Below, piece by piece: positions 1 to 10,751 of a stretch of DNA of 64,000 bases (positions are counted from its first letter, which is position 1; each line of letters opens with the position of its first letter). The DNA lies in the NCBI GenBank assembly GCA_005656395.1, contig SRSI01000014.1:248001-312000 (forward strand). The letters run 5' to 3'. The notes under the pieces were generated by a model that made no database searches, was not told the DNA's origin, and saw nothing but the letters and a program-made list of their open reading frames with translations. A program made the translations under genes and the position numbers. This DNA is from Strongyloides papillosus. Its lineage: Eukaryota > Nematoda > Chromadorea > Rhabditida > Strongyloididae.

Positions 1-447
1 TTCGATAGAGCTTTGCTTACTCTATCAGAATATCAATAAACTTTTTTAAAAAATTACATGGTAGAAATGTTATTCTTAAAAAACATCGAGTTTTTGGAAA
101 AAATCAAGATTTTTAACTTTTATTTAAAAGTTTAACATAGTTACCGGACTTCAATTTTTATGTAATTTTGAGAGTTAGTACGAAAGACTTTGTACTTTCA
201 GAATCTACAACAATTTTTAAAAAATCTTTCTAAATAAAAAAGTTTCATTTAGTGGAAGCCGAAAAATGAATCCAATTTTTGAAGGTCTATAACTCCACCC
301 AGAATCTACATTCCGTTGTGTAATCTATATAAATAGCATCATATGTATCTCAGCTACAAAATGAGTATAATACCATATTTGTAGCTTATCTACACGCAGA
401 GGTACATATGCAAATGTCTGGCGAGTCTTACGTGGGCCACCCTGTAT
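1..447. mobile_element. Right end of a DNA-transposon-like element, cut by the window edge
   Basis: No reading frame of note. The plus strand ends at 430-447 in a sequence whose reverse complement starts TACAGGGTGGCCCACG, a style of terminus seen in Tc1/mariner-type and related DNA transposons, next to a TA. After about 450 the sequence becomes the flank of the receptor array, so 447 looks like a boundary. No transposase is visible and the other end lies outside the window. The class assignment is inference from the terminus alone. Confidence 0.35.
340..410. repeat. Foldback (hairpin) near the element end
   Basis: Outer arms 340-353 and 397-410 pair at 12 of 14 positions. Inner arms 352-360 and 378-386 are a perfect 9-bp inverted repeat (AGCTACAAA / TTTGTAGCT). 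The hairpin sits just inside the putative transposon end, where subterminal palindromes are common. Confidence 0.6.
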
Positions 448-773
448 ATTATTTTTTTTATAGGTATACAAACAGACTTTTAGAAATTAGATCTTATTTT
501 AAACAAACACTCTATTATAAGCTTCCGGAATTCATCAATTACGTATTCTTTTATTAAAAATTAATTACTGAATTCATTTAGAAAACATTATCTTAGTTTT
601 GTCATTCAAATCTTTAATCTAAATAAATAAAACTAATACAGTAAGTAGGAAGTTTTATATATCGTTTTTTTAAATAAAAATATATATTCAATTCGAATGA
701 CAATAAAAATAAAATAATTTTTTATGAAGATATCTTTCTATTTATGTTATTATTATTTCTAAGTAAAAATAAT

Positions 774-969
774 AGTAAAGGGATGACATAGCGGAATGAT
801 GGATTGATGTCATCCTATTTAAGGAGGTAAAATGACAATAAAGTCATTATATTTTTTTTCTAAGTTTAATTGTAAATATTATGTAATATTATCTAACTTT
901 AAATTTCTTATAATTATTAATTTGTGTTTTTGTAGACCAAAATCACCATTTAAAATAAAATTTTTAACT
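774..969 (+). repeat. 5' LTR (196 bp)
   Basis: Identical by eye to 4442-4637. It contains a perfect 9-bp hairpin (781-789 with 807-815, 17-nt loop). It also has a plausible nematode intron inside the LTR: donor GAG|GTAAAA at 827 and acceptor TTTTTGTAG ending at 935 (109 nt). The TAAT target duplication precedes it at 770-773. Confidence 0.93.
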
Positions 970-1014
970 ACACTTCTACCGGACATAGGGCTATTTTTAA
1001 CTGGTGAAGCCAAC

Positions 1015-4000
1015 ATGTCAACAGAAGTAAACGATGGTAATGGGGAAACACCCAAGACTGGGGTAAATGAAGATGAGTTACAACAGGAGGTTTTAGATGA
1101 AAGAATGGATAAAGTTCTTAACAAAAAGGTTAGACAGTTAATTACTATATGTCAAAAACACGGAATTAGTTATAAAGGAAAGAAATTGGAAATCGCGAGA
1201 AGGTTGGTTGAGAGAGAGGACTTCGATCTGATTTTTGGAGAAAATGATGAGGATGACAGTGAGGATGACGAACCGAAGGAAGAAGACAAGACTTTCACAT
1301 CGACACCCAAGCCTAACCAAGAGGATAAAACTTTCACATCGACACCTAAGCCTAAACAAGATATCACCTTCACACAAGAACAATTGAATGCTATCATGGT
1401 AGCTTTTGCAAAGGCTAATGTCACCGAGAATCCTACACCACATCCTTCGAAGAAACAAAACAGGTTAACCTTCACTTCACAAGTACCAATGTATCAACAT
1501 AGTGAATTCGGAATAAGTGACTATTTAAAGCGGTTATCGTTAGCCTTGGAGGCCGATGATGTTGAAGAAGACAAAAAGTCACATCTGTTGCTATTGAAGA
1601 TGCCTGAAGACATCCAACGAAAGCTTAATAACGAGTTTCTGGGAAAACCACAGCTTCAGTCATTCCAGACATTGGTTGCAACACTGGAGAGAAGTCATGG
1701 TAGAGATAATAAAGTTGGTGCTATTAGAATAAAATTACTGTCCTTTGCTTTAGACTTTAGTAAAGATAAGTTTGAAGAAAGTGTTAAACAACTCTTGACT
1801 ATGGTTGAAATTGCAAATCCAGGCATTCCTCCTAGAGTGGTTAAAAGGTTACAAAAGGCTGAGTTAGAAATGAGAACTAGAGGTAAAATGGCTTTATGGA
1901 AGTTGATAAATGAATCAAGTGATGATGAACATATTGAGGTCTTGGTACAACGAATGGTAAATGCCAATGAATTACATCATCAAAAGTTTTCATCCGGGAA
2001 ATCCAAACAGTCGAAGGCTCCACCAACTACTGATCAGTTGAAAGCTAAAGGTGGTTGTGTACTTCATCCAAAAGGAAACCACACGAATGAACAGTGCAAA
2101 TTTCAAGAAAGGCTGAAAGGAGTTAGTAAAGATAATCAAGTGAATAAAGTAAAAGCGTCTGTATTACCTGAAGTTAGTCAAAAGTCTTTAGATATTAGAA
2201 TTCCAATTAACATTAATGCAGGTGAAGGTATGAAGAGTGTTTTTACTGTTGGGTATGTAGATTCTGGAGCACAAGTATCTATTATGGAAAATAGGCTTGC
2301 ACGTCAACTGGAGATGGAGCTGGCTCCTCCTCGGTATCCTGGTTTGAAAACACTTGGGGGAAATCAACTAACTCCTGTTGCTTCAGTAAAAGTTGATATG
2401 AAAATTGGTCAAAGGATGATCTCTCTTGTGTTTGAAGTAGTTGATGCTCAGTTAGATGTTTTCAGTAAAGTGTTGATAGGAAGTGATGTATTGAGTCTTC
2501 TTTCGGCAAACATTCAATATGGTGCCCTTCCTGCTCTTGTTGTTGATGGAGTTACAATTCCAAGTTTAACAGTTGATGATCTGAACAATAGAAATAAACC
2601 AGTATTGAGCAAAGTGGCCGAAGCTGCTGTTGAGGTTGAGAATTTCATTAAGTCCAAATTTCCTAATGTTATCTCTCAACATCAATTTGATTTGGGAAAG
2701 TCTATTATTCCTGCACAGAAAATTGAGTTGATGAGTGGTGATATAGCACCATTCCGAAGATATTTTCCGCCTCAGCACTATAGAAAGGATGCTTTAGAAT
2801 ACATTAATCAAATGGTAGAGTCTGGAGTTTGCAAACCTTCTTTTGATGCTAAGTTTATGTTCAATTTGGTATGTGCATATAAACCTTCAGGAAGTATAAG
2901 ACTATGTTTAGACCTGAGACCATTGAATGTCTTAGTTAAATCTTTTCAATATCGTTCATGGTCAGTGAAGGATTTCTGTAGAGAATTTCAAAATTTTTCT
3001 TACGTGTCTTCAATCGATTTGGTTCAGTCGTACTACCAAGTTCCACTGTGTGAGGAAGATCTCAATTTAATAGGATTCAGGTGGGGTGATAATTGTTATA
3101 CAATGATGAGATTACCATTTGGGCTCAAAACATCGCCTCAAATCTTTCAGAAAATCGTGGACCAAATGTTGTTGAATACTAAAGCCAGAAGTTATCAAGA
3201 TGATATTATTTTGCCAACCTCCGGTTCTAGAGATGAACATCTAGCAGCTCTAGCAGATCTTTTGAAAGTTTTAGAAACTTATGGGTTTAAGATAAATTTA
3301 AGTAAATCAAAGTTTATGGCACAAGAATGTACGTTTTTGGGGTATAAATTCACACCAGCAGGTTACACAATTACTGATAAATATACTAAATCAATTAGTG
3401 ATTTTCCTATGCCGAACACACTGGCTAACTTGAGGAAATTTAGAGGAGTATATGGGTATGTAAGAACAATGATTCCAAAATGTTATGAAATAGAAAGACC
3501 GTTAAATCAATGTATAGCTCAATTAGAATCTAAGAAGATTCCAAAGAATACTATTATAGAGTTACCAAATGATGTTCAAAAAGCAATAAGAGAATTAAAA
3601 GAGAAAGTTATTGAAATAACAATAATGGCTTTTCCGAAGTGGGATGAGGTTTTCTACTTGGAAGCAGATGCATCCATATACGGATATGGAGCTGTCTTAT
3701 ATCAAATAAATGAAAGTGATAATACTAAAAATGTTATTGGATATTACAACAAGTCAACGTCACCGCTGAAGAGGAAATATCCAACAACACATTTAGAATT
3801 ACGATCAATTTCAAATGCACTTACGTACTTTCGAGAATTTTTGTGGGGAAATATGGTGGTAGTTAGAAGTGATCATAAGAATTTAAAGTCATTAATACAG
3901 TCTAACTTGGATCCAAGACTATACAAGCATATAAACAATATTAACATGTACAATGTTCAAGTAGAGTGGATTCAAGGGTCAAAGAATACGATAGCTGATG

Positions 4001-4446
4001 CACTATCAAGGGTTCCTGAAGTAAAGTTTGTTTCATCTCAGACGTTAGCTGACATTCAACAAGAATCTCCAAGTGACGTAAGAAAGAAGTATTTGAAGAG
4101 GGGAGGAATATACGGGAAAATTGATGGTGAAAAATTTAAGCCGTTCATTCCAGATCCAAAAGTTTATCTATTAGTGGAAGAGTTACACAAAGCAACACAC
4201 ATGCCTAAAGAAAGAACTTTACAATTTATAAAAAGATTTTATGAAGCTAGTGAGGATTTGGTAAAGAAGTATATGAAGGATTCTAAATTGGACTTTGTTT
4301 TTGATGGGCCGTATGAAGTTAAGAAAGTCACCTTCAACACGTTATGGTATCTGAAACCCGGAAAGCGTCGCCTGTCAAGAGTACATATTAAGCAGGCAAA
4401 AGTTGTTAAAGAAGGAGTTGAGGTTTCAGAAAGAGAGAGGGAGTAA
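1015..4446 (+). CDS. Gag-Pol polyprotein of the LTR element, integrase catalytic core missing
   Basis: The frame is open from an ATG at 832 inside the LTR. The likelier start is the ATG at 1015, because the LTR part reads as non-coding and would be removed if the LTR intron is used. Domain order (residues counted from 832): a SAP-like helix-extension-helix near 97-128; a capsid-like helical region; a C-x2-H-x4-H-x4-C zinc knuckle near 410-425; a retropepsin motif VDSGA near 476; reverse transcriptase with YQDD near 787; RNase H near 943-1070. Then come the first His pair of the integrase zinc finger (near 1117-1121) and, after a jump in frame, the GPY module (near 1159). The CxxC half of the finger and the whole DDE core, roughly 200 residues or more in complete elements, are absent without a frameshift. 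The stop lies 5 bases inside the 3' LTR. Confidence 0.9.
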   Translation: MSTEVNDGNGETPKTGVNEDELQQEVLDERMDKVLNKKVRQLITICQKHGISYKGKKLEIARRLVEREDFDLIFGENDEDDSEDDEPKEEDKTFTSTPKPNQEDKTFTSTPKPKQDITFTQEQLNAIMVAFAKANVTENPTPHPSKKQNRLTFTSQVPMYQHSEFGISDYLKRLSLALEADDVEEDKKSHLLLLKMPEDIQRKLNNEFLGKPQLQSFQTLVATLERSHGRDNKVGAIRIKLLSFALDFSKDKFEESVKQLLTMVEIANPGIPPRVVKRLQKAELEMRTRGKMALWKLINESSDDEHIEVLVQRMVNANELHHQKFSSGKSKQSKAPPTTDQLKAKGGCVLHPKGNHTNEQCKFQERLKGVSKDNQVNKVKASVLPEVSQKSLDIRIPININAGEGMKSVFTVGYVDSGAQVSIMENRLARQLEMELAPPRYPGLKTLGGNQLTPVASVKVDMKIGQRMISLVFEVVDAQLDVFSKVLIGSDVLSLLSANIQYGALPALVVDGVTIPSLTVDDLNNRNKPVLSKVAEAAVEVENFIKSKFPNVISQHQFDLGKSIIPAQKIELMSGDIAPFRRYFPPQHYRKDALEYINQMVESGVCKPSFDAKFMFNLVCAYKPSGSIRLCLDLRPLNVLVKSFQYRSWSVKDFCREFQNFSYVSSIDLVQSYYQVPLCEEDLNLIGFRWGDNCYTMMRLPFGLKTSPQIFQKIVDQMLLNTKARSYQDDIILPTSGSRDEHLAALADLLKVLETYGFKINLSKSKFMAQECTFLGYKFTPAGYTITDKYTKSISDFPMPNTLANLRKFRGVYGYVRTMIPKCYEIERPLNQCIAQLESKKIPKNTIIELPNDVQKAIRELKEKVIEITIMAFPKWDEVFYLEADASIYGYGAVLYQINESDNTKNVIGYYNKSTSPLKRKYPTTHLELRSISNALTYFREFLWGNMVVVRSDHKNLKSLIQSNLDPRLYKHINNINMYNVQVEWIQGSKNTIADALSRVPEVKFVSSQTLADIQQESPSDVRKKYLKRGGIYGKIDGEKFKPFIPDPKVYLLVEELHKATHMPKERTLQFIKRFYEASEDLVKKYMKDSKLDFVFDGPYEVKKVTFNTLWYLKPGKRRLSRVHIKQAKVVKEGVEVSERERE
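4428..4441 (+). other. Polypurine tract
   Basis: AGAAAGAGAGAGGG directly abuts the 3' LTR. This is the expected primer for plus-strand DNA synthesis in LTR elements. It also encodes the last residues of Gag-Pol. Confidence 0.8.
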
Positions 4447-4637
4447 AGGGATGACATAGCGGAATGATGGATTGATGTCATCCTATTTAAGGAGGTAAAA
4501 TGACAATAAAGTCATTATATTTTTTTTCTAAGTTTAATTGTAAATATTATGTAATATTATCTAACTTTAAATTTCTTATAATTATTAATTTGTGTTTTTG
4601 TAGACCAAAATCACCATTTAAAATAAAATTTTTAACT
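4442..4637 (+). repeat. 3' LTR (196 bp)
   Basis: Identical by eye to the 5' LTR, including the hairpin (4449-4457 with 4475-4483). It is followed by the TAAT target duplication at 4638-4641 and then by the other half of the interrupted receptor-unit flank. Confidence 0.93.
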
Positions 4638-4641
4638 TAAT

Positions 4642-5672
4642 AAAAAGGATTTAATAAATGAATATTATTTTTTTTTGCGTTTTAAAAAAACGCAATTTTT
4701 TAATCTATCTGAAAAGATTTTTTTGAATACATTTTATTAGAAGAAAAGGTAACATTTACAGTTTTTTTTAAACTTTTTTTTAGAAATTTTATATTATAAG
4801 AATAAAACTACCAAAAAAAGGAAATAATTATGTTTATAAAAGTTCTATTCAAAATATAAATAATCAGTGCATTTGTTATAAGTAAAATTACGGTAGAAAA
4901 CATAATATCTATTTTTTTATTTTATTTCAATAAAAATAAATTTAACACTTTATTATTTAAATAACCATAAAAAAAGCTGGATTACTGTACCATTTCTGGG
5001 AAATAAAGGTTTTTATACTTATCTTAGATGAATTCAAATATTAGGTCTTTAAGTATACATTTTTCTATGGTTACTAATTTTTTATAAAATTTGTTAACAA
5101 AAATTTATTAATAATAAGAAGTTCAAAAAAGAATTTTATGATCATTGGAATAAAAATAGTTTTACAGAATGTGTAGTTCATTAGTTTAGGAGATTCATTT
5201 ATTTTTTATGTTAAAACACTGAGAAAAATAATCCATATAACTTCATTTTAATATTTTGTTTAGTTTTCTAATGTCTTTTTGAAATCAAACCAAAGGAACA
5301 GTTTATGAGTTCTTATGTAACTTATCATAATATCTTGTATAAGTCTAATTTTATAAACTGCCATTATTTAACTAATAGTGCAAATCAAAAAAAAATAAGA
5401 AACTGATTCAAATTAATATAATTAAAACTATAGTAACTGTTCCAATTCTATTAAACTATTTGTTAATTTATAGTTTCAAATTATTATAAAATTGAAAAGA
5501 TAAAAAAATATATCATAATTTTCTACAGTAATATTTGTGGAAAATTTAACAAACTGTAAAGTTATTTAATAATAAGTATTCAAAATGTGTTAGATTTAAA
5601 GTGAGCATTGATTTTGTAAAAAGAGTTATTAAAAATTAAATAATTTATTATATCTTTTGAAAGTCTTTGATA
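4642..5672. other. Non-coding flank of receptor unit 1
   Basis: AT-rich spacer homologous to the downstream flanks of the other receptor copies (compare about 15,180-16,100 and 19,680-20,600). No intact frame. Around 5,150-5,350 it shares the degenerate coding-like relic seen in the sibling units. Confidence 0.7.
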
Positions 5673-6677
5673 TTATTGTACATTTTTAGTATTTGATTTG
5701 AAATTTCTTCGATAAATAATTTTGACATCGACATTAGAAGTGGATTTTTTACAACATCTAAATAAATTTCTGATTTTCATTCCTAAGTTCAGTACTGAAA
5801 GGTAATTTTACTTAACAGCAAATGTAAATGTTCTGGACTTACTTTGAGATAATAAGAAAATAATAATCTCCAATAAACGTTAAATCAAATGCAATAAGAT
5901 TGATGTAATAAAATATACAATAATAAAGTAAATCAACTTCATATATTAAAGCATAAGCTCTACCAATATAAAAAGTCTCAACAAGTGAAGAAGTTATAAA
6001 GTTAAAAATTGAGTGTATAATACAAATTATTTTTTTCTGTAGTAACTAAGAATTTGTTTATGTTTCTTTAATTCTAAAATCGTCTTTACATTGAAGATGC
6101 ATGTTGCAATTGAAATAGTTCCAAATAAAAAGATTGCATAAAATATTTGATAATAAATTACTTTTCTAGAGGTAAATTGTGGTTCAAATTCACAGGAACA
6201 ATTACGTATACCGTATATTGGTTTAAAAAAAATATTACCAATTCCAATCAGTATCGACAATATAACAAAACATGTTAAAATTTTAATTATATTTGATTTT
6301 GAAAAATAGAAATTGTATAAAATTGGATGTCTGACAGCTATATATCTATTTATACTTATTAAAAGTGTTATAAAAAACATAAAAATTGTTTGTTGTACTG
6401 CTAAGACATGGAACAATCTTGCAACCCAATTATTTTCCTCAAAAAAGTTTTTAAAAAAACCAAATTTAGGTAATTTAATAAGTACATAATAAGTTATAAT
6501 GTTAATAATCTCATTAACCAATTTGCAAACTATTATAAAAAAGAATGATTTTATAAAATGTACATTTTTCTTTTTAACTTCTTTTAATATCACATGTACT
6601 GATAGTATCATTAAAAATGTGGTTGGTATCTTATATATAAGTTGAATTATTTCAGTAACGAAAGCTTTACTAGCCAT
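5673..6677 (-). pseudogene. Serpentine receptor (srv/srg-like) copy 1, two frameshifts
   Basis: Two-exon receptor model, exon 1 6677-5843 and exon 2 5794-5673. The first 216 residues are open and align with the intact copies through five membrane segments, including the NRY motif after segment 3. Near 6,030 a 1-nt deletion relative to its siblings truncates the protein after RKK. Exon 2 is 122 nt instead of the 121 nt of copies 2 and 4, a 1-nt insertion that disrupts the cytosolic tail. The two lesions do not restore each other. Both fall in A/T runs, so sequencing error is possible. Confidence 0.8.
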
Positions 6678-8662
6678 TTTTATAAGATGATTCTAGTAAG
6701 TAGTACTAGAAACGTTTTCTCGTGAATTCACAGAAATAATCTGTACTAAAACAATTATTATTAGTTGATTAATAAAAGATATAATTTTTTTTAAAACATA
6801 ATTAAAAAGAAACCATTTTTAGTTAAAAATGGTTATTATCTTCATTTAACTTATAAAAAATGTTTTTCATATAAAAAATAAGGCTTTATCAATATTAAAA
6901 TATAAATAATTTACTTCGATAATAACCTACTAACAAATTTGTATAAAATAGATCTTTTATTAAACTGACACTATAAATAATAGTTTCTGAGAGTCATTAA
7001 GTAAAAAAATATTTTCTCAAATGATAATAAATGAATTTTAATTAATATATTATACTAAGTTTTGTCCTTTCAATCTTTAGTCAAAGAAATAAAAGTAGTA
7101 GGCGGAAAGTTCTAAATATTGTTTTTTAAAAAATGACAATATTTATAATTAGAATAAAAAAGACAACGAAACTATTTTTTTTATGAAAAGACATTTATAC
7201 TTTAATTATTATTGTTTCTAAATAAAAATTATAAAAAAGAATAATAAATGATTATTACTTTTGTTGCATTTTTAAATATAACACTTTTCCAATCTATTTA
7301 AAAAGAGTTTTTTTATATATTTTTTTAGAAGATACGATAACATTTTCAGTTCTTTTTTTAAACTTTTACTAGAAGTTTTTATACCATAAAAATAGAACAA
7401 TCATAAAATGAAAAGAAATCTTTATTTCTTTAAGTTTTACTAAATATATAAATAATCCGTACATTTATTAGAAAATAAACTACTGTAGAAAATATAATAA
7501 CTTTTTGTTATTTTTTTAAATAAAAATAAACGCAATACTTCCTTATTTAAATAACAAAAAAGAGCTGAAATGTTATAACATTTCTAAGAAATAAAGTTAT
7601 TTATAAATTTCAAAGACGAATTCATTAATTCACTGTCTTACAAGCAATTTGCCGATTACTGTATTAAACATGGTAGATGAAATTCCGAAAAATTTATCAC
7701 ATATCAACGTTACTTTTGTCTTATATGTTCATTTTCTTTTGATTTATTTTCACATCGAAAGACAAATTGTTTCGGATGTCTTTAGCAAACTTTATAGAAA
7801 AAAGTAAGCTTCTTCATTTTCTGTAAACATCTTGAATCATGGGGAATCCACATGTAGATATAAGTTATGTTTACATTAATTGTCTCCATTACACATCATA
7901 AAATCTTGAGTTGAAATTTTAACATTCGAACACGAACATTCAGAGAATTTAAAAACAAAGTTTTGTATCAAATGAATATTTGGTTGTTAAAAATATGTTC
8001 TATTGACAAACTATAGAGGAGAAACTAAAACTTTGACATCTAGATACAAAATCTGTAATCATATATGGCTCTAATTTGATGATTCCACAACTTAAAACCT
8101 TCTACTATTAGAGTATTAACATTTTTATAGGTAACATCGTGATAAAAAATTTCGTTCGCGAGTTTATAAGATTTATTTATTTTTTGTGGAAATGAGAAGA
8201 AAAATTCATGTACCTTGTTTTTAATAATTTGTTGAATTTTCAAACACTTTTTTTTTAATCAGATCTCTAAAGAATGTTTATAAGTTCTGATGCAAATTGT
8301 TAAAGTCATTTAAATAAATATGATTCCATAAATTGTCGTTCAACAATAATAGTGCAAATCACTCTGTTCATAAGAAACTGAATAAAAATTACACAATTGA
8401 AGTTATAATAACTACCAAAATTAAGTTAAACTATTTATTTTTTCTTTTCAATGATTGAAAAATAAAAATATTACAAAATTATAATTCAAAAAATGTAAAA
8501 CTATATTACAGTTTTTTATATAAAATTTGTTTAATCTCTTTTTTTATTTGACGTCATTCAATATTAATTTTTCTTAATGTGTTAGATGTAAAACCAGCTT
8601 AAAATGTATAAAAAGTTATTAGAAATTCAATAATATATCATATCTTTTAAAATTCTTCAATA
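6678..8662. other. Receptor-unit spacer with a decayed coding relic
   Basis: AT-rich spacer. On the minus strand, about 8243-7600, reading-frame fragments are shared with the matching spacers near 12,600-13,300. A 67-residue fragment (8243-8040) stays open here. Elsewhere stops and frameshifts interrupt it. The protein family is not recognised. About 6,860-7,240 is the unoccupied counterpart of the retrotransposon insertion flank. Confidence 0.55.
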
Positions 8663-9667
8663 TTATCTCATACTTCTATTATTTGGCAAGAATTGTCTTC
8701 GATAAACAATTTTAACACTGACTTTAGAGGTTGACTTTTTACAACATCTCAATGTATTTCTTATTTCATTCCTAAGTTCAATACTAAAAAACAATTTTCA
8801 TTAACTATAAACGTACATAATTCGTACTTACTTTAAGAAAATGAGAAAATAATAATCTCCAAAAGAAGTTAAATCAAATGAAATAATATTGAAGAAATAA
8901 AATACATAATAATAAAGTGAACTAATTCCGTATTGTATATCTATAATTCTAATGACAAAAAAAAATTCAACAGTTGATAAAGTTATAAAGATAAAAATTG
9001 AATATATAATAAAAATTAATTCCTTTTTGTAATAACTAACAATTTGTTTATGTTTCTTTAATTCTAGAGTTGCTTTTATATTAAAAATACATGTTGCAAT
9101 TGAAATGATTCCATATAAAAAGATTGTGTAAAATATTTTATAATAAACTACTTTTTTGGTGGTAAATTGTGGTACAAAGCTATCAAATGTATGCTTTATT
9201 CCATATGCTGCTTTAAAAAATATATTTCCAAGTCCAACTAAGGTCGATATTATAACAAAAAAAAGTAAGATTTTAATCATATTGGCTTTTGAAAAATAAC
9301 GTTTATATTTTATAGGATATTTAACAGCTAAATATCTGTTTATACTTATTAAAAGTGTTATAAGGAACATAAAAGATGTTTGTTGTGCTGCTAAAACAAA
9401 AAATAGTCGTGCTGTCCAGTCATTTTCTTCCAAAAAGTTGTTTAGAAACCCAAATATAGGTAATTTAAAAAGTATATATTGAGTTATGATAAAATTAATT
9501 TCATTAACTAATTTGCACACTATTATAAAATAAAATTGGTTGTTAAAATGAACATTTTTCTTTTTGATTTCTTTTAATATCACATATATTGATAGTATCA
9601 TTAAAAGAACGGATGGTATTTTGTATATAAGCTGAATTATTTCGCTAACAAAAATTGCACTAACCAT
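8663..9667 (-). CDS. Serpentine chemoreceptor, srv/srg-like, copy 2 (intact)
   Basis: Predicted 318-residue seven-pass membrane receptor. Exon 1 is 9667-8832, the intron 8831-8784 (48 nt, GTAAGT...TTTTTAG) and exon 2 8783-8663. Unspliced, the frame would stop right at the donor, so the second exon is needed to supply the cytosolic tail, which contains ELRNEIRN and a CCKK cluster. Membrane segments start near residue 10. The NRY motif at 110-112 takes the place of DRY. Nematode Srv/Srg-superfamily receptors have this organisation and usually act in chemosensory neurons. The subfamily call is by eye. It lies in tandem with six siblings and is closest to copies 5 and 7. Confidence 0.85.
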
Positions 9668-10751
9668 CTTTATAAAATTATTTTACTAAATATTACTGAA
9701 AAAGTTTTGTTAATTTACATAAATTAATTATTCTAAAACTAATATTATTAGTTACTTAATAAAAATAATAATTTTATCATAACAAAATTTAAAAAATCAC
9801 TTTTATTTACAAATGATGATTATCTTCAACAATTTTTCAGAAAATGTCATGTATTTAATGCAAATAAAATTTATAATGAAATGATTTTTTACGGGGATAC
9901 ATTTTTAAGAAATAAATATTATTGCTAATTGAAGATAATAAATAGAAATATTAAACGAATATTTTTGTCATGCTATCGAAAATAACTAATTTATATTTTA
10001 TTAGAAAAAATGATTATTGAAATTTCGTGTATTCTTGACAATTATACCAAAAGAACAATTGCTTTGTTATTTTTTTTAAACGTATATTATAAGTTTTACA
10101 TCAGAAAAATATTTATATTATGTATTATCTTTTATTTGTACTTTTAATTACCATACATTCGTTACGTGAGTGATTTCATTTTTAAAAGTTTGAGATACTG
10201 TAGAAAATTCTAGCGCATAAATTAGCTTTGATATTTTGAAATTTATAGCAGAAATTAATTTAAATATGAAGAATAAATAAAAGATAAAAATGATTTTATC
10301 TTTCTACTAACTTTTAAAAAATATCTTAGTAGCTTTATTAAGCAATAAAAAATCATTTAGTTTAAAATTTTACATGAAAATAAAATGATTTTTTATGTTT
10401 TAAAGTGAAAACAATGTAGGAAATTTTTCTTTATTTGTTAGCCTCTTAATACAAAAATGTATAGCTTGTTGCTTTTTAATTAGCATTTTTTTTTAAATTT
10501 CAATTGCTTGTGTTAAATAAAAAAGTTTCCAGTCCTCTATTTTTTTCATCAAAATGTAATAACATTATTCGTACTTTGTCTTGGTAATTGTTATCTACTA
10601 TTTCTATGCCACAAAAAAGTTTTGAAAAATATAATACAAAATTAATATAAAATTAATAGAAATTATGAAAAAGTGCATTAATATTTTAAATAATATCATA
10701 ATTTCTGATAATTTGCATTATTGAATGATATATCCAATAATTGACAAACAA
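9668..10751. other. Spacer between receptor copies 2 and 3
   Basis: AT-rich, no frame. It is closely matched by 17,141-18,148 (between copies 5 and 6), showing that copies 2-3 and 5-6 derive from a two-gene duplication. No RNA gene or promoter element was recognised. Confidence 0.6.

Larger units (their letters stand above)
770..4641 (+). mobile_element. Ty3/gypsy-type LTR retrotransposon, integrase core deleted
   Basis: A 3,864-bp element (774-4637) is bounded by identical 196-bp LTRs starting AGT and ending ACT, the style of termini of the gypsy group. It is flanked by a 4-bp direct repeat TAAT (770-773 and 4638-4641). Sibling receptor units carry the same locus without the element (for example near 7,225-7,250), which supports the exact insertion site. 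One reading frame encodes gag, protease, reverse transcriptase and RNase H. The integrase is reduced to its N-terminal edge and its C-terminal GPY module, so the copy should depend on other elements for integration. Identical LTRs suggest a recent insertion. Confidence 0.92.

Noticed and set aside
970..987. Primer-binding site immediately after the 5' LTR
   Set aside because: Does not start with TGG and matches no tRNA 3' end that I recognise.
832..1014. N-terminal 61 residues of the retrotransposon frame inside the LTR
   Set aside because: AT-rich, low-complexity and inside an intron-like LTR segment; the ATG at 1015 begins coding-like sequence.
1138..1475. Minus-strand frames opposite gag
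   Set aside because: Shadows of the gag-pol reading frame with mirrored acidic/Lys codons.
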